64,000 bases of DNA from Nothopassalora personata (GCA_033816765.1 CM066288.1:806001-870000); one strand, 5' to 3'. Counted from the stretch's first letter, positions 30,143 through 42,693 are shown. Made by a program: numbers and translations. The notes: generated from the letters alone by a model not told the origin.

Positions 30143-30652
30143 TAATTATGGTAATATCTAATGCAGACTGATTATGCCACAAGATGTACTATATCAACGT
30201 TCGCGCAAGGCGATCCTAAAGCAGAGATTGTCAAGTCTTGCTTCGGCCCTACCTTGTTCCAGGTCTCGCTATTGCAAAAGGCAGCCAGACCACTATATTT
30301 ACAGCCTGGGTCCTTCATTCAGGTCGGGAGCTCCTGGCCTCAGGTGTGGGCCTTGGAAGAGCCCTGTAACAAGCAATCGGCGATGGATCTCAATCTGATG
30401 ATTTTTTGGAGGAACGGCAGCCAGGTGCAAGGAAGCGAGGAAACGCCCGATCCAGCAACCTGCAGAGAACCAGACCTAGCATGCCTGCACCGTTAATGCT
30501 GTAGCACCTGCAACGGTCAGTCTGGATCGCAGCTGGTCCTTTCTTCACTGGGATATCAGCAGGGCCTCGACGATGTGCACCGAGTATAATTCAAGAACGG
30601 TGATGAGCTAGGTACACAATCACTGACAATCACCATACCATCTACCAACGCC
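30143..30652. other. Intergenic, nothing recognised
   Basis: Tandem spacer between SUR2 and the next plus-strand gene; short ORFs only. Confidence 0.4.
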
Positions 30653-31855
30653 ATGGCCTCCAAAGAACTCGCCATCCCATTGGGATCACTCATCTGCGTA
30701 ACAGGCTCCAACGGCCTGGTCGGCAGCCACATCGTCGACCAGCTCCTCGCCTTCGGCTACAACGTCCGCGGCATCGTTCGTTCCCTCGAAAAATCACACT
30801 GGATGCTCCCGCACTTCACCACCAAATACACCACCGCCCGCCTCGAACTAATTCAAATCCCCGACCTCGCCACCGAAAACTCCCTGGACTCTGCTTTCCA
30901 AGACTGCGCCGGTCTCATCCACGCCGCCTCGGACGTCTCCTTCTTCCCAGATCCACACGTCGTGATCCCCCACTCCATCGCCCAAGTCCTCAACGCTTTG
31001 AACTCGGCAGCCAAAACTCCAACCCTCAAACGCTTCATCTTCACATCCTCATCCCTCGCCGCCGCATCTCAAACCCAACCCTCCGACCCCTTCGACCTGA
31101 CCCCCAGTTCCTGGAATGTCCACGACCTCTCCGCGGCATGGGCGCCCCCTCCCTACGACCAACCCCCCGACCGCTTCGCAAAAGTCTACGCGGCGAGCAA
31201 AGTCCAGGCGGAGCAGATGTTCTGGGAATGGATGGATCAGACCCGGCCACACTTTGTGGGCAACTCGATCCTGCCGGATTGGGTCACGGGCGCTCCCGTC
31301 CATCCCGCACAAGGGTTTCCGAGTGGGCTGGGGTTGATGAGAGGGTTGTGGTATGGGGATCGGGGGTTCCATGCTGTGGGGCCGGGGCATATGGTGGATG
31401 CGGAGGACACGGGGAGGTTGCATGTGGCGGCGCTGGCGATGCCTGGGGTGGAGAGTGAGAGGGTTTTTGCGTATGGGTGGCCGAGGCGGTGGACGGATTT
31501 CGTTGAGAAGTGGTGAGGATCCCGTGCAAACTGAGATGCTGGGGAGCAGCTGTGGTGTCTCGTGTATTGGGAGAGTATGCTGACTTGTGGGGATTCTTAG
31601 GAAGGAGATGTACCCGGATCATGACTTTCCTGGTCAGTTCGGGATATTCTTGCACTGCGGAGTCTGACTGACGTCCTTGCAGAGCCTCCGCCCAACGAGG
31701 GACGGGATATGTCTGCTGGTAGAGTGACTGCACGACCGCGAGCGGAGGAGCTATTGCACTGGATTCATGGCAAGGGATTTAGACCGATGGATGAGAGTCT
31801 TAGAGAGCTGGGAGACTATCTGGAGGAGGATTACAAGGCAAATACGGAGTCATGA
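30653..31855 (+). CDS. NAD-dependent epimerase/reductase (dihydroflavonol-reductase-like)
   Basis: Extended short-chain dehydrogenase, 354 residues, three exons (30653-31512, 31601-31632, 31683-31855), introns of 88 and 50 nt. The second exon is only 32 nt. VTGSNGLVGSHIVDQLLAFG is the NAD(P) loop, and FIFTSSSLAAAS and the active-site YAASKVQAEQ (Tyr-x-x-x-Lys) follow. SILPDWVTGAPVHP and the C-terminal LLHWIHGKGFRP complete the fold. Fungal members reduce aldehydes or ketones, often methylglyoxal-type carbonyls; the substrate is unknown. GC content is notably high with C-ending codons in the first half. Confidence 0.84.
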
Positions 31856-32700
31856 CTGTCGGTGTGCACGAGCCAGTAGGACACCCGGCGCTCGGGTAGT
31901 GTCTGATGTGGTTGCTGCAATGCCACAGGGCAATGCTGATGTTGCTGGCTCGAAGCAAGTCTGACTACTCCGGACTTGGGGAGCATGTTTGACCTGAGGC
32001 GTCCCATCGGGCACCATATATCTCGAAGAGCAGACGAGCTGGCGTCTCTCTAGCACATCCTATAACCGGGCGATGTGCGGACGGTCGTGAGCCGTCTCGC
32101 ATCTTCGACAAGACTGTGTGGTGTCGTCAGAGCATGTACCCTCACCCTCGCACTTCGTCTCCTCATCCATCTCTTACAATGCTGGCTTTGTGCACCGCCA
32201 CTGCTCTTTCTCTCTCACCACCCAATTGCACCTGACGTCGAATCGAGCACGCGGCTCTCTACCTGCATAGCCTTCACTCAGGCATCGCCACGTGCATGAA
32301 TCGCTTACGCCATCGAGTGCCACCACCACGCTCACCCACGCCCTTTCCCACGTGCTGTGCTTCTGCAAGCGATCCAGTACGAGGCCATGTCCGCGGCACG
32401 TTTCTCAGCCATCGGCGACCAGCTGCCCTCACGGCCTCTCCTCCGAACGTTCCTCGTCACAGCCAAGATGGCTACTAGCCTCTCAAGACTGGCGAAGCTC
32501 TGCGGCATTATCATGTCAAATGAGGAGAGGCTTATTACCTGTACACCGCGGTGCCTGAACCCTGTGCCATTGAGGAACGGCATGGCATCCTGGTCTAGTC
32601 TAGCTTCGACAGACAGGAAGTTGGCCTGCGTGCCTCATAAGACATGTCGCTGCCCGCGTAGCACGTTTCTATGTAGCGTGGTAGGGAGACTGCTGTCAAG
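31856..32700. other. Intergenic, promoter of PhoD gene
   Basis: No gene supported. A frame open from 32357 overlaps the PhoD start but has no domain. Confidence 0.4.
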
Positions 32701-34859
32701 ATGAGGCTCTCTCTCGTTTCCGCGCTGGCTTGCTCAGCTGTGGCTACGGCAAGCTGGGTCAAGAACTTGAACTACAGATCTCCAGCTGAGAACTTCCCAG
32801 CTCTGGGCATCTCTCTGAACAAGGTCAACAAGCGAAACACGCCAGACAAGAGCTTCACGGCCGATCAGCTCAACTTCACCCATGGCGTGGCATCTGGCGA
32901 CCCATATCCAGGTAAGATCGATTGCCGCGCTCCTACACATCGCACCGTGGAGCAGCATCTAACATGTCTTGCATTGCAGACTCGGTCATCCTCTGGACCC
33001 GCGTCGCTCCCATGGTCGACAATGTCAACAGCAACTCCACCGTCAGCGGCTACGCCCCACTCTACAACCACGGTCCCAACTTAGTCGTCTCGACCGCGCC
33101 AGTCTGCGTCGAATACAAAGTCGCCCGCACGGCAGACTTCAAGAACATCGAGAGCAGCGGCACCGCCTACACGAGCAGTGACATCGACTACACAGTCAAG
33201 GTGGAAGCCACAAATCTGTCCTCGTGGACACGGTACTACTATCAATTTAACGTCTGCGGTAGCAACAGCACCGTGAGCCCGCTCGGCCGCACAAAGACAA
33301 CTCCATCCCCCAGCGAATACGTCAGCTCCGTCGGCCTCGCCATCTACTCATGCAGCAACTTCCCCTTCGGCTTCTTCAACGCCTACGGCAACCCCGTCCG
33401 CAAGGACAGCGTGGACTTTGTCATTCATCTGGGAGACTATATCTACGAGTACGCAGGTGACGGAGACTACGGATATGGCCAGAGCATTGGACGTGTGCCG
33501 AAGCCTGAGCACATCATCTACACCTTGTACGACTACCGTGCGAGACACGCCACCTATCGAACAGACGCGGATCTTCTGCTCTCCCACCAGAACTATCCGT
33601 GGATCCCAACGTGGGACGACCACGAGGTGTCAGATAACACGTGGCGGGATGGTGCTTCCGAGCTGAACAACACGGAGGCCTCCTTCGTTATGGATGGTGG
33701 TGTGTCTGTCGATCAGCGCAAGATGAACGCTGTACGTGCCTACTTTGAGTGGATGCCGATTCGTCAAGTGGAGATGGTACGTTTCTCAAGAGCAGCAGAC
33801 GTTCAGATACTGCTACGTGCGTGGGGAGTCCAGCTAACCCTGGTTTGTCTGCAGGACGACAACCTCCGTATCTGGCGTTCCTTTCAGATTGGCTCACTCT
33901 TTGATCTTGTCATGCTCGACACCAGACAATACGACAGGTCCATCACTGACTTGTATTGGAATACCGACTACATCGTAAGTCACTCTACTCCCTCGCTCAA
34001 CACACCCAAGCTAACACTCCGATCTAGCACCAAATCTCCGACGACGCAGGCCGCTCCATGATGGGCTCCCGCCAAGAAAACTGGTTCTACAGAACACTCG
34101 GCGCCTCCGCAAAACGCGGCGCCCGGTGGCGCATAATCGGCTCCCAAACTGTCTTCTCCAGAATCAACGAGTCCGTCTCCTACGGAAACGTCAATCCCCT
34201 CGACTACGACGCCTGGGACGGCTACCAGGCCAACCGCAACCGCACCCTAAACTTTCTCACCGAAAACAACATCGGCAACAACATCGTCATCTCAGGAGAC
34301 TCTCACGCCTCCTGGGTCTCCGATCTCGTATGGTATTTTGCCCCGACTAGATCCCCAATTCCCTGAGACATTCTGAGACGGAGAGAGCAGTGCTAATCGT
34401 CGTTTCAACAGGCTAGGCCACTCCAACTACTCCGCCGACACCGGCGCCGGCGGCCTGGGAGTCGAGTTTGCTGGCTCGGCAGTCTCGTCCCCGTGTCCTT
34501 ACGGTCAGAACATCACGCAGAGGTCTGCTAATAATTTCTCGGACATCCTCGAGGCTGCGAATCCGGAGCTGCACTGGAATGATCTGTATTACCGTGGGTA
34601 CTTTGAGCTGCATCTGAATTATGACGAGGTGAATGCATCCTTCTTTGGGCTGCCGACAATTGTCAATCGAAACCCGCTGGAAATTTCGCTGGCAAACTTC
34701 ACGGTGAAGAGTGGTGCGAACGCGCTGCAACGACCTATCGCGGGCGGTGTGGCGGAGAGTGGGAGTTTAAAGGGCGGGGTAATCCAGCAGAATAATGTTA
34801 CGAATAATACTGAGACGGGGCAGTATAGTGTTGTAACAGATGACCAGGAGGATCTTTAG
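32701..34859 (+). CDS. Secreted PhoD-type alkaline phosphatase
   Basis: Metallophosphoesterase of the PhoD family, 626 residues. Five exons: 32701-32911, 32980-33776, 33855-33974, 34028-34332 and 34412-34859. The 78-nt second intron (33777-33854) is stop-free and 3n. An N-terminal signal peptide (MRLSLVSALACSAVATAS) is followed by the PhoD N-domain (FTHGVASGDPYP, DSVILWTRV). Metal-site motifs are SCSNFPFGFFNAYGN, HLGDYIYEY, PTWDDHEVSDNTWRDG and ISGDSHASWVSDLVW. Many Asn-x-Ser/Thr sites fit secretion. It probably releases phosphate outside the cell. Confidence 0.9.
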
Positions 34860-34893
34860 CGAGAAATAGCTATGACAGCATGATGAATGAATG

Positions 34894-34927
34894 TGATGAT
34901 CATCATGATGATGATGACGACGACGAG
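34894..34927. repeat. ATG/ACG trinucleotide microsatellite
   Basis: GATGATCATCATGATGATGA continuing as TGACGACGACGAG in the 3' flank of the PhoD gene; a short imperfect (GAT/GAC)n tract. Confidence 0.8.
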
Positions 34928-35120
34928 GCTGTATATAATCTCATAGACGAGAGGAAGATCTCAGGGATGAATGATGCATGCATGCAGAGCTGCTCTCAAA
35001 GGACTACGTCCTCTTGGCGCAAGGTTGCATTCTAGCTATAATCATTGATCACTGATCAGCAACCCCTTGCTCTCACACACATGCCTCTACCCGCTTCCTC
35101 CTCACTCGAAGCTACGCCGT

Positions 35121-38100
35121 TTAATAAAGTACCACACTAAACTCAAACGGCTCAGTCCTCAACGCATACTTCTCCAACGTCTTCGGTCCACAACTGCCAG
35201 TCCCCAATCCATGATGGTCCGCATCCAGCCTCAAAATCACATCCTTCTGCTTCTTCTCCTCCAGCTCATGAGGATGCTGCGCTTCGTCAAGATCCCTCAC
35301 AGCATAGTGGCTAGCCATGAAATCGAAGAGATGTCTCTCCCTGCCATTTGGCTTCGCGAGGAACTGAGCTGTGACTTTGGTATCATCAGGCGATGAGATC
35401 TCGAGCCACCTTGTGTCGGTGCGGTTCGAGCACTCTTGCGGGAAGTCGGGGCTGGTCCAGAGGGCGTCGTCGATGCTGGAGACGGAGTGGAGCGCGACGC
35501 GTTGGGAGAGTTTCATGTCTTTGTAGGTTTCGCCGGGGCCGCGGCCGAACCATGTCATGGTCTGGAATTCGCTGGGGAGGGCGAAAGTGAGGCCGATGCG
35601 TGGGAGAGTCTTTGGGAGGTTCTGGCCTTGTGGGGTACCTCGGACGGTGATTTGGACTGTGCCGGACGGCGCGAAGAGGTACGCGGTCTGGAGGTCGAGG
35701 CTCCAGGAGAGGACTGGAGGCGCGAACTTTTGCTTGAAGGTTATGCTCACGGTGCCGTCGGTGTGCTCGGTACAGTCGGAGGAGCGTGTGTGTATGCTGG
35801 CCGTGTGTAGGAACTTCTCTTTCCACTCTTTGCCATCTCGCGGGGCGTCGTTGTCAGTAGGAGCTCGGTAGAAAGTTGGCTCAAGAGGTTGAGCGATGAC
35901 CGCGTTGCCCTCTTTGTGCCACGACGAGAGGTGTCCCTGAACCAAATCAAGTAGCCACTTTGATCGCTTGGAAGATATCGTAATTGTGGTTGGAGACTTT
36001 TCGATTTGCAGCCTTGGTTGATCCTGCTCCTGTGGCGGTAGGCTCACGGCGGAGACTGAGCGGAGAGGAACTTGAATGAGTGCCTAAGAACATGTCAGGT
36101 CCTGTGATGTAGGATGAGGAACGTCGTGAGAAAGATACACACCACTTCATGACCAGCCTTTGCCCATGAAGCATCGTCTTTGAGGGTGAAGCGAAGGTCT
36201 AGCGAAACTTCTGAAGGGCCAAAGTCGGTAGTGATGGAAGGCAGCTTCAGGTCCGCTGTCGAAAGTCAGAAACGCAACGATCAAACAGCAGCGGCGAATG
36301 TACCTGTCTGTCCAGGGCCTACACCATCAGGTATCTGGACTTCACCGGAGTCCGATTTGTCCTCTCCTTCATGTGTCACAGAGTATGTACACCGAAGGCT
36401 GTCCAAGGTAACGAAGTCCAGCCTGTTGATGATCACGGCTACCTTATCGTCCGATGACACAAGCTGGACTGGCTCGAGTGCCTTCTTGTATTCGATCAAC
36501 GCACTCCTTGGAGTATGGTCAGAATTCAGAACGCCGTCCATAACGAAGTTGTAATCATTCGGCTGGTCACCGAAGTCGCCACCATAACCATAGAACTCTT
36601 TGCCGTCTTTGCTCTTCGTGAGCAGACCGTGGTTGGCCCACTCCCAGACCCAACCACCCTGGAGCTTTTCGTATTCATAGAATGCATCGATGTACTCTTT
36701 GATGTTGCCTGGGCCAGTGCCCATGGCATGGATATACTCGCAAAGCACGAGCGGCTTGCTCTTCGACATATCTTGGGCGAACTTGATGATATCATCTGCG
36801 AATGTGTTAGTTGAATCTCCAGCAAGTGCATGAAGTGGGCAAACTTGTCCGCAGCGTGCAGTGTTGAACGCATGCTGGGTCGTTATGCCGAGGTGGGTTA
36901 CCGATATGCGGGTACATGCGACTGTGCATGTCCATATGGTTTGCTTCAAGGTCAGGCTCGTAATGGATCGGCCTAGTCGAATCGTACGACTTGATCCAGT
37001 CTCTCATGGCAGTATGGTTTCGGCCATAGAAGGCTTCGTTTCCCAAGCTCCAGATCACCACTGATGGGTGCAGCTTGTCGCGATACACAAGCTGCTGGGC
37101 TCGATCGACATATGCATCTCTCCATTCAACATTGTCAGAAGTCCACTTGGCCGCGTCTGCCCGCGTCAGCTTCTGTCTTTCGAAGAAGGGCAGGCTTTGG
37201 TCTTCAGGTGAAAGTGCTGCATCAGCAATGGTCTCAAAGCCGTGGCATTCGAGATCAGCTTCATCCATCACCCAGATGCCAAGCTCATCGCACAGGTCGT
37301 ACAAACGAGGATCACTTGGCTGGTGGCTGGTCCTGATGGCATTCAAGTTGTGTGTCTTCATAAGCAAAAGATCGTTCTTCATGAAGTCATAGGGCACGCT
37401 GCGGCCGTGGCGAGGATGATGCTCGTGACGATTTGCACCCTTGAACACAACTCGCTTGCCATTGACCTTGATCAACCCATCCTTGAGCTCGACCTGCCGG
37501 AACCCGACGCGGTGGGAAGTGTAGTGATCACCATTGACTGATAACACGATATCGTAGAGGTAAGGGGTCTCTGCCGTCCACTTGTGCGGGTTCTGAACGG
37601 GTAGCGAGAACTCGACCAACCCGCTAGAGGCTTGTTTCGAGCTCGAAGCGATTTCTTGCTTGTGTGGGTCCAGCAGGCGCAGGTGTACCCTGGTGCTGCC
37701 GTATACTGTGGCTTGCACCTTGAGTGTGGCATTACGATAGTCTGCGTCCAATATGGTCTGGACGTCCAAGTCTTCCAGGCGAGCCTCTTTGGGAAAGCCC
37801 AGCAGGAAGACATGTCGGAATATGCCTGAGAGCCACCACTGGTCCTGGTCTTCAATGTATGATCCGTCTGTGAATTGGTAGACTCTGACTGCCAGAGTAT
37901 TTTCCGCATTGATGTCTACCATGGCAGTTACGTCGAATTCGGATGGATTTCTGGCGCCTTGACTGTAGCCAACCTCCCGGCTATTGACCCAGACATGGAA
38001 GCCAGAGTCCACGCCTTCGAATCGGAGTCTCAATTGATCGTTCTTGATTGATTCAGGTACACGGAATGTGGTGCGATAAGAGCCGCACTCATTGTTGGTG

Positions 38101-38441
38101 TATGGAGGGTGCGGCGGGTCCACGAAGAAAGGGAACCGCACGTTCGTGTAGTGAGGTCCTCTGCCATATTTTTGCAGTTGCCACATACCGGGCACTTGAA
38201 TATCGTTCCAGTCACTGATATCGAAGCTTGCAGCCTCGAAGCCGGAGGGCGCCTTGAGAGGGCTGTCGCTGAGGTGGAACTTCCATGTTCCCGCGAGAGA
38301 GATGGCTTTGGCCTTGGTCACGTCTCTTGTGAGAGCCTCGTCTGCTGTGCTGTACAAGTGGAAGTTGGCGCGAGGCTTGAGAGTGTTTCGATGCAAGACG
38401 GAGAGATTGTCCCAATCGGGACGATCAGAGTGGTGTACCAT
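35121..38441 (-). CDS. GH2 beta-galactosidase (LacZ type)
   Basis: Large intracellular beta-galactosidase without signal peptide, 1035 residues. Exons 36902-38441, 36304-36795, 36143-36255 and 35121-36083; introns 106, 48 and 59 nt. The order is sugar-binding domain (SLAGTWKFHLSDSP, VPGMWQLQKYGRGPHYTNVRFPF), immunoglobulin-like domain, TIM barrel (NRHEHHPRHGRSV, IRTSHQPSDPRLYDLCDELGIWV) and the C-terminal small-chain beta-sandwich. The acid/base Glu is in WSLGNEAFYG (~469) and the nucleophile Glu in LCEYIHAMG (~533). The frame is open to 38450, but the first ATG is 38441 (MVHHSDRPDW). It faces an MFS sugar permease, suggesting a lactose or galactoside utilisation pair. Confidence 0.93.
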
Positions 38442-38965
38442 TGCACCCACGGCGGCAAGTCAATAGAGCTGCAGTAAATGTAGTGTGCACAGGTGTAGCA
38501 GCAGCTTCTTAGAAGGAGTTGCTTCTTCTGGCGTGACTTGCTCGCTGTCTCCCAATGCTCCATCATGGAGCTCACCTTCGTTGTTGCTCCACCTACAGGA
38601 CGACACTCACTCTGCCCCTCCACATCCCGCGCCGGTGTGACATTGTGTTACCAGGCAAGACGTGCAAGAGCTTGATGAGCGGGTCGTTGGCATCAATAGT
38701 GCTCTTGGCTGTGGATTTGCAGGCAGTTTCTTCCCTTGGCGTTGGAACAATGCCAGGCATCTGGCGGCAAAGACCGGCCCAGAGTAGTTCTACTTGGTCT
38801 TTCGTGACAGGCACAGATCAGTTGGACAATGCAGCGACAATGATGAGCAGTCTGAAATCAATGACAAAAGTCGATCGTCGTAGGAAGAGTAGAGCGCATC
38901 GCAGTGAGACGAAGCAGGCCACACTGGTCCGAGGCGGAGCAAGAACAACTTCACGGCGAACGTCG
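38442..38965. promoter_or_regulatory. Upstream region of beta-galactosidase gene
   Basis: Promoter side of the minus-strand beta-galactosidase gene; no coding gene. ORFs here on both strands have no domains. Confidence 0.4.
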
Positions 38966-39498
38966 TACTATGCTATGCAATATTCCGCGCCATGCTGCCG
39001 GGGGTGGGTCCGTGGATTAGCCGTCCCGCGTTCCTCATAGTAAACACGCGTAGAACCTGGGAATAGCGATATTCTGTCCCAATCTCATGAATATTATCGT
39101 GTCGTTGATATAACCTCGTCGTCGCCAGTCCCAGGTGTTGTTTGCCTCACATGGCGGCAGGCTCCAAGCGTCGTAGCAGCACTGCTGGGCCATCTTCGAG
39201 ACCAGCCAAACGCGTTCGACAGCCACCTCGTCCAAAGCCTTATGATAACACACTCCAAGCTCTTGAGCGAATAGTCGTTGGATCTCGTTCTGCTGCCATT
39301 GCGGCAACCTAGCAGGCATAGATAACGCCAACAACACCTGGGACTGGCGACAGTAACGATATAACGACGACACGACGATATAGCGATGATAAAGTACTGG
39401 ATTCCCGGGTTCTACAGCAAGATACTATGGGGCTTGGCAGGACGGTGATACCGCGGCTATGCGGCCCAGCATGGCGCGGAATATTGCATAGCGTAATA
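38966..39498. mobile_element. MITE-like foldback element with ~170-bp terminal inverted repeats
   Basis: The left arm (38966-39142) and the reverse complement of the right arm (39330-39498) align over their whole length. Both begin with CTATGCAATATTCCGCGCCA plus TGCTG. Both share CCGTCC, CATAGTA, TAGAAC, TCGTGTCGT and end in GTCGCCAGTCCCAGGTGTTG plus TT. A 187-bp centre has no ORF of note. Total about 533 bp, non-autonomous. A TA target duplication is possible at the ends but not certain. It sits in the intergenic region shared by the beta-galactosidase and the sugar permease. Confidence 0.75.
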
Positions 39499-39784
39499 GG
39501 ATCCAGCCGTGAGCATCCATCGAAAGATTTTTTCCGGCTTCATGCTAGCCAAGCAAGCCAATATACCTCGGGTCGCGATGTGGTCTGGTGGGCATGTGAA
39601 GTGGAAGACCCAGGACCGCATTAATGTTCCCTGCCATGCACAAGCCAGGCGAAAGTGGAGGACCTGGGCCATGTCAACGTGATCGCCCATGGGGCTCCAT
39701 GCTGCTCGCAGATATACATATGTGGCCAGGCCGTGTCGCAGCCAAGTCAGCTGTCTCCTCTTTCACTGCTAGATCAAGCTCACA

Positions 39785-41457
39785 ATGGCGTTTGTCGGCG
39801 AGAAAGAGGCGCCAGGGACGCAACATGTCTCCCGTGTCGACGATGACATTCAGAAAGAACCCGCCGTCAAGGAAGCGGCAGTCCATTCTGTGGCACTCAC
39901 AGAAGCCATCACTGCTCAGAAGCCAAGACTCTTGAGTCGTTCCATGATTCAGCTGTACGCCATCATGACCGTCGGATATCTGGTCTCCACGATGAACGGC
40001 TTTGACAGTTCCTTGATGGGCTCAATCAATGCTATGGAAAGCTATCAAAAGACTTTCGGACTCAACGGCGCTGGTAGCACGACAGGAATCATCTTCATCA
40101 TTTACAATTGCGGCCAGATCGCCGCTTTCCCGTTCTGCGGCTTTTTGGCAGATGGCTATGGTCGTCGAGTCTGCATCTTCGTGGGTTGCCTTCTGGTTCT
40201 AGTCGGAACTGCTGTACAAACGACGGCCCACAGCATGGGTCAATTCATCGGCGGACGCTTCCTGCTGGGGTTTGGAGCGAGTATTGCCTCGGCTGCTGGC
40301 CCTGCGTATACTGTTGAGCTGGCCCACCCAGCATACAGAGGCACAATGGCTGGTTTCTACAACAACTTCTGGTGGCTGGGCAACATCTTGGCAGGATGGA
40401 CCACATATGGTACAGAGCTTCACTTTCCTGGCTCCTCTTGGTCTTGGAGGACCCCAACGCTCGTTCAATGCGGCATGCCCTCCGTGGTGATGGCACTGAT
40501 CATGTTTTTCCCAGGCAAGTCTAAACATCCCGCCCCATGATGACCCAAGCATCGTCACTAACACAATGATCAGAGTCTCCACGTTGGCTACTGATGAAAG
40601 ATCGGAGGGAGGAAGCTGTGGCGGTTCTGGCAAAGTACCACGGCGATGGCGATGCAAACGCACCTGTCGTTCAGCTACAGCTCCACGAGATCAGCGAGGA
40701 TATGGCGGTGACTAGGAACGACAACCCTTGGTGGGACTTTAAAGAACTGGTCCATACCCCGGCCGCCCGATATCGCCTGTACATGGTCATCGCCATGGCT
40801 TTCTTCGGTCAATGGTCTGGCAACAACGTTGTGAACTACTTCATGCCGCAGATGGTGGCCAACGCCGGGATCCACAACACGTCGACCCAACTCCTCATCA
40901 ACGCCATCAGTCCGATCTTCAGCATGCTTGGCGCTATGTACGGAGCCACACTTCTGGACAGACTTGGGCGAAGAGTTATGCTCCTCGCTGGTCTGGCTGG
41001 TGGACTTGGCGCCTACGTGCTGCTCACGGCCTTCACTGCCGCGTCCGAAACCCAGCCAAATCTATCCTATGGCACCATCGTCTCGATTTACCTCTTCGGA
41101 ATCATCTTCGCCTGGGGGTGGACTCCACTCCAGACGCTCTACGCCGTCGAATGTCTCGAGAACCGAACGCGTGCCAAAGGAAGCGGTCTGAACTTCCTAT
41201 TCCTTAACGTTGCCATGGTCGTCAACACCTACGGCATCAGTGTCGGGATCGCGAAGATTGGCTGGAAGCTGTATTTGGTCTACATCGGCTGGATATGTGT
41301 AGAACTCGTCATTGTCTACTTCTTCTTCGTCGAAACAGCAGGGAAAACCTTGGAAGAACTGAGCAAGATTTTCGAGGCGAAGAATCCAAGGAAAGCTTCG
41401 ACGAAGAAGGTCAAGGTGGAGATGGATGATGCTGGGCATGTGATACATGTCGAATAG
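39785..41457 (+). CDS. MFS sugar permease, lactose-permease-like
   Basis: Twelve-helix plasma-membrane transporter, 537 residues. Two exons (39785-40514, 40574-41457) separated by a 59-nt GC-AG intron (donor GCAAGT, acceptor GATCAG). Family signatures: STMNGFDSSLMGSINAM in helix 1, GFLADGYGRRV, FLLGFGASIASAAGPAY, ESPRWLLMKDRREEA reformed exactly across the intron, LLDRLGRRVML and FFFVETAGKTLEELS. The 60-residue N-terminal cytoplasmic tail is Glu/Lys-rich. Placement beside a beta-galactosidase points to lactose or beta-galactoside uptake, as in Lac12-type fungal clusters; specificity is inference. Confidence 0.9.
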
Positions 41458-41883
41458 CAGGTCTGGTCAGTTTAGTGTTCACTACCCAGCTGCTAGAGGA
41501 TCCTCGAACCAAGACAAGAAGTCAGCACCGATGGGCCATGGCATACCAAGTGCTGCACCCGATTCTTCACATGGGCGCCAAGGCAATGCGTTCCCTTTCC
41601 GTCACTCGCGCACACCTTCCTACACATAATGGCCCCCTTCACACACACCGCAAAAACTCCGTCCACAAATCCCCCGCAATCAGGAGGATGGAAGGGTGTT
41701 TGTCAAATGTATAGCTGTTGCTTCCAATCGATCGCGACAGTTGGCAAACATGAGTGCCTCGCCGACCCTCGAACACAGCTGCATTGAGTTGGCGACGAAT
41801 TCGGAACGGACAAATCTCGAAACAATATGTTGCCATCAGCATGTCTACAGTACTCGTGTCCTGCTCCATACATTTCCACTACC
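41458..41883. other. Intergenic, 3' flank of permease
   Basis: No gene recognised. Confidence 0.4.
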
Positions 41884-42669
41884 CTACTCCTCCCTCAACC
41901 CATGCTCCGTCAAATCCGGTTGAGGCATAATCTGCCCATCATCACTGACCCTCGAAGGATGCTCTCGTACCGTCATGTGCCTGAAATAAAGGGCGTGTCA
42001 CTCTTGTGCTCCAGGCCTGATTGACTTGTGCAGCTTCACGTGCGCAGGTCCCAAAGTGAAGCCCGCCAAGGGTTCCGCTAGTAGCGCATGGTCTCCCTTG
42101 ACGAAATAGGGTGACTCGAGAGGCGCAGATAGGTCCTGGAATTGGTTGAGCCAATTATTGTTGTTTCGGTTGCTGCGTGTAGACGTCTTGATTGGTGATA
42201 CAGGTCTTGTGTGTTCTTGTTGATTCTTGCTTGGTGCTGTAGGTGGGACCTTTGGTGCTGTTGCTGGAAGCAGCGTGATCCATGCCCCTAATCGGCTCTC
42301 ACAGGTGGCGAGGACCACGGTGACGTTTGAGGATGTCATGTGGCCACTACAAGTATGATCCAATGCACGTAGCGTCAACGTTACCGTGAAGATTGGCGTG
42401 ACCGGGGCTGGTGATGGGAATGCCTGCCCCGTCTGACAGCAGTCTCTGCTGCGCATCTAGACAAACGCGATGCCATAGAACTCCGCTGACTCTGGAGGCT
42501 ATTTCGTGACCAGGGCATCGCGGAGGGTCACGGCAAGTATGCCATCGCAAGACTTCCGAGCGATGGTCGGCACTGTGATTGTGAGAGCGTTGCAAGTCAA
42601 TGCATTCGCCGGGACGTTCAGTAGTAGTCGATGAAAGGATGTCGACTCGACGACGAGTTGGTATGATAT
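41884..42669 (-). pseudogene. Possible decayed gene downstream of SPB1
   Basis: One minus-strand frame reads like protein over 262 codons but contains TAG (42499-42501), TAG (42457-42459) and TGA (41998-42000) and has no start Met. Segments include LTITVPTIARKSCDGILAVT, VTPIFTVTLTLRALDHTCSG, WLNQFQDLSAPLESPYFVKG and a plausible natural C-terminus SDDGQIMPQPDLTEHGLREE. The first two stops could be removed by a 54-nt phase-0 intron with a weak GTCACG donor, and the TGA only by an unusually short one. Either a 5'-truncated pseudogene or an oddly spliced gene; no family recognised. Confidence 0.3.
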
Positions 42670-42693
42670 CTGTGTCAACGGTTTTCAGATCGC

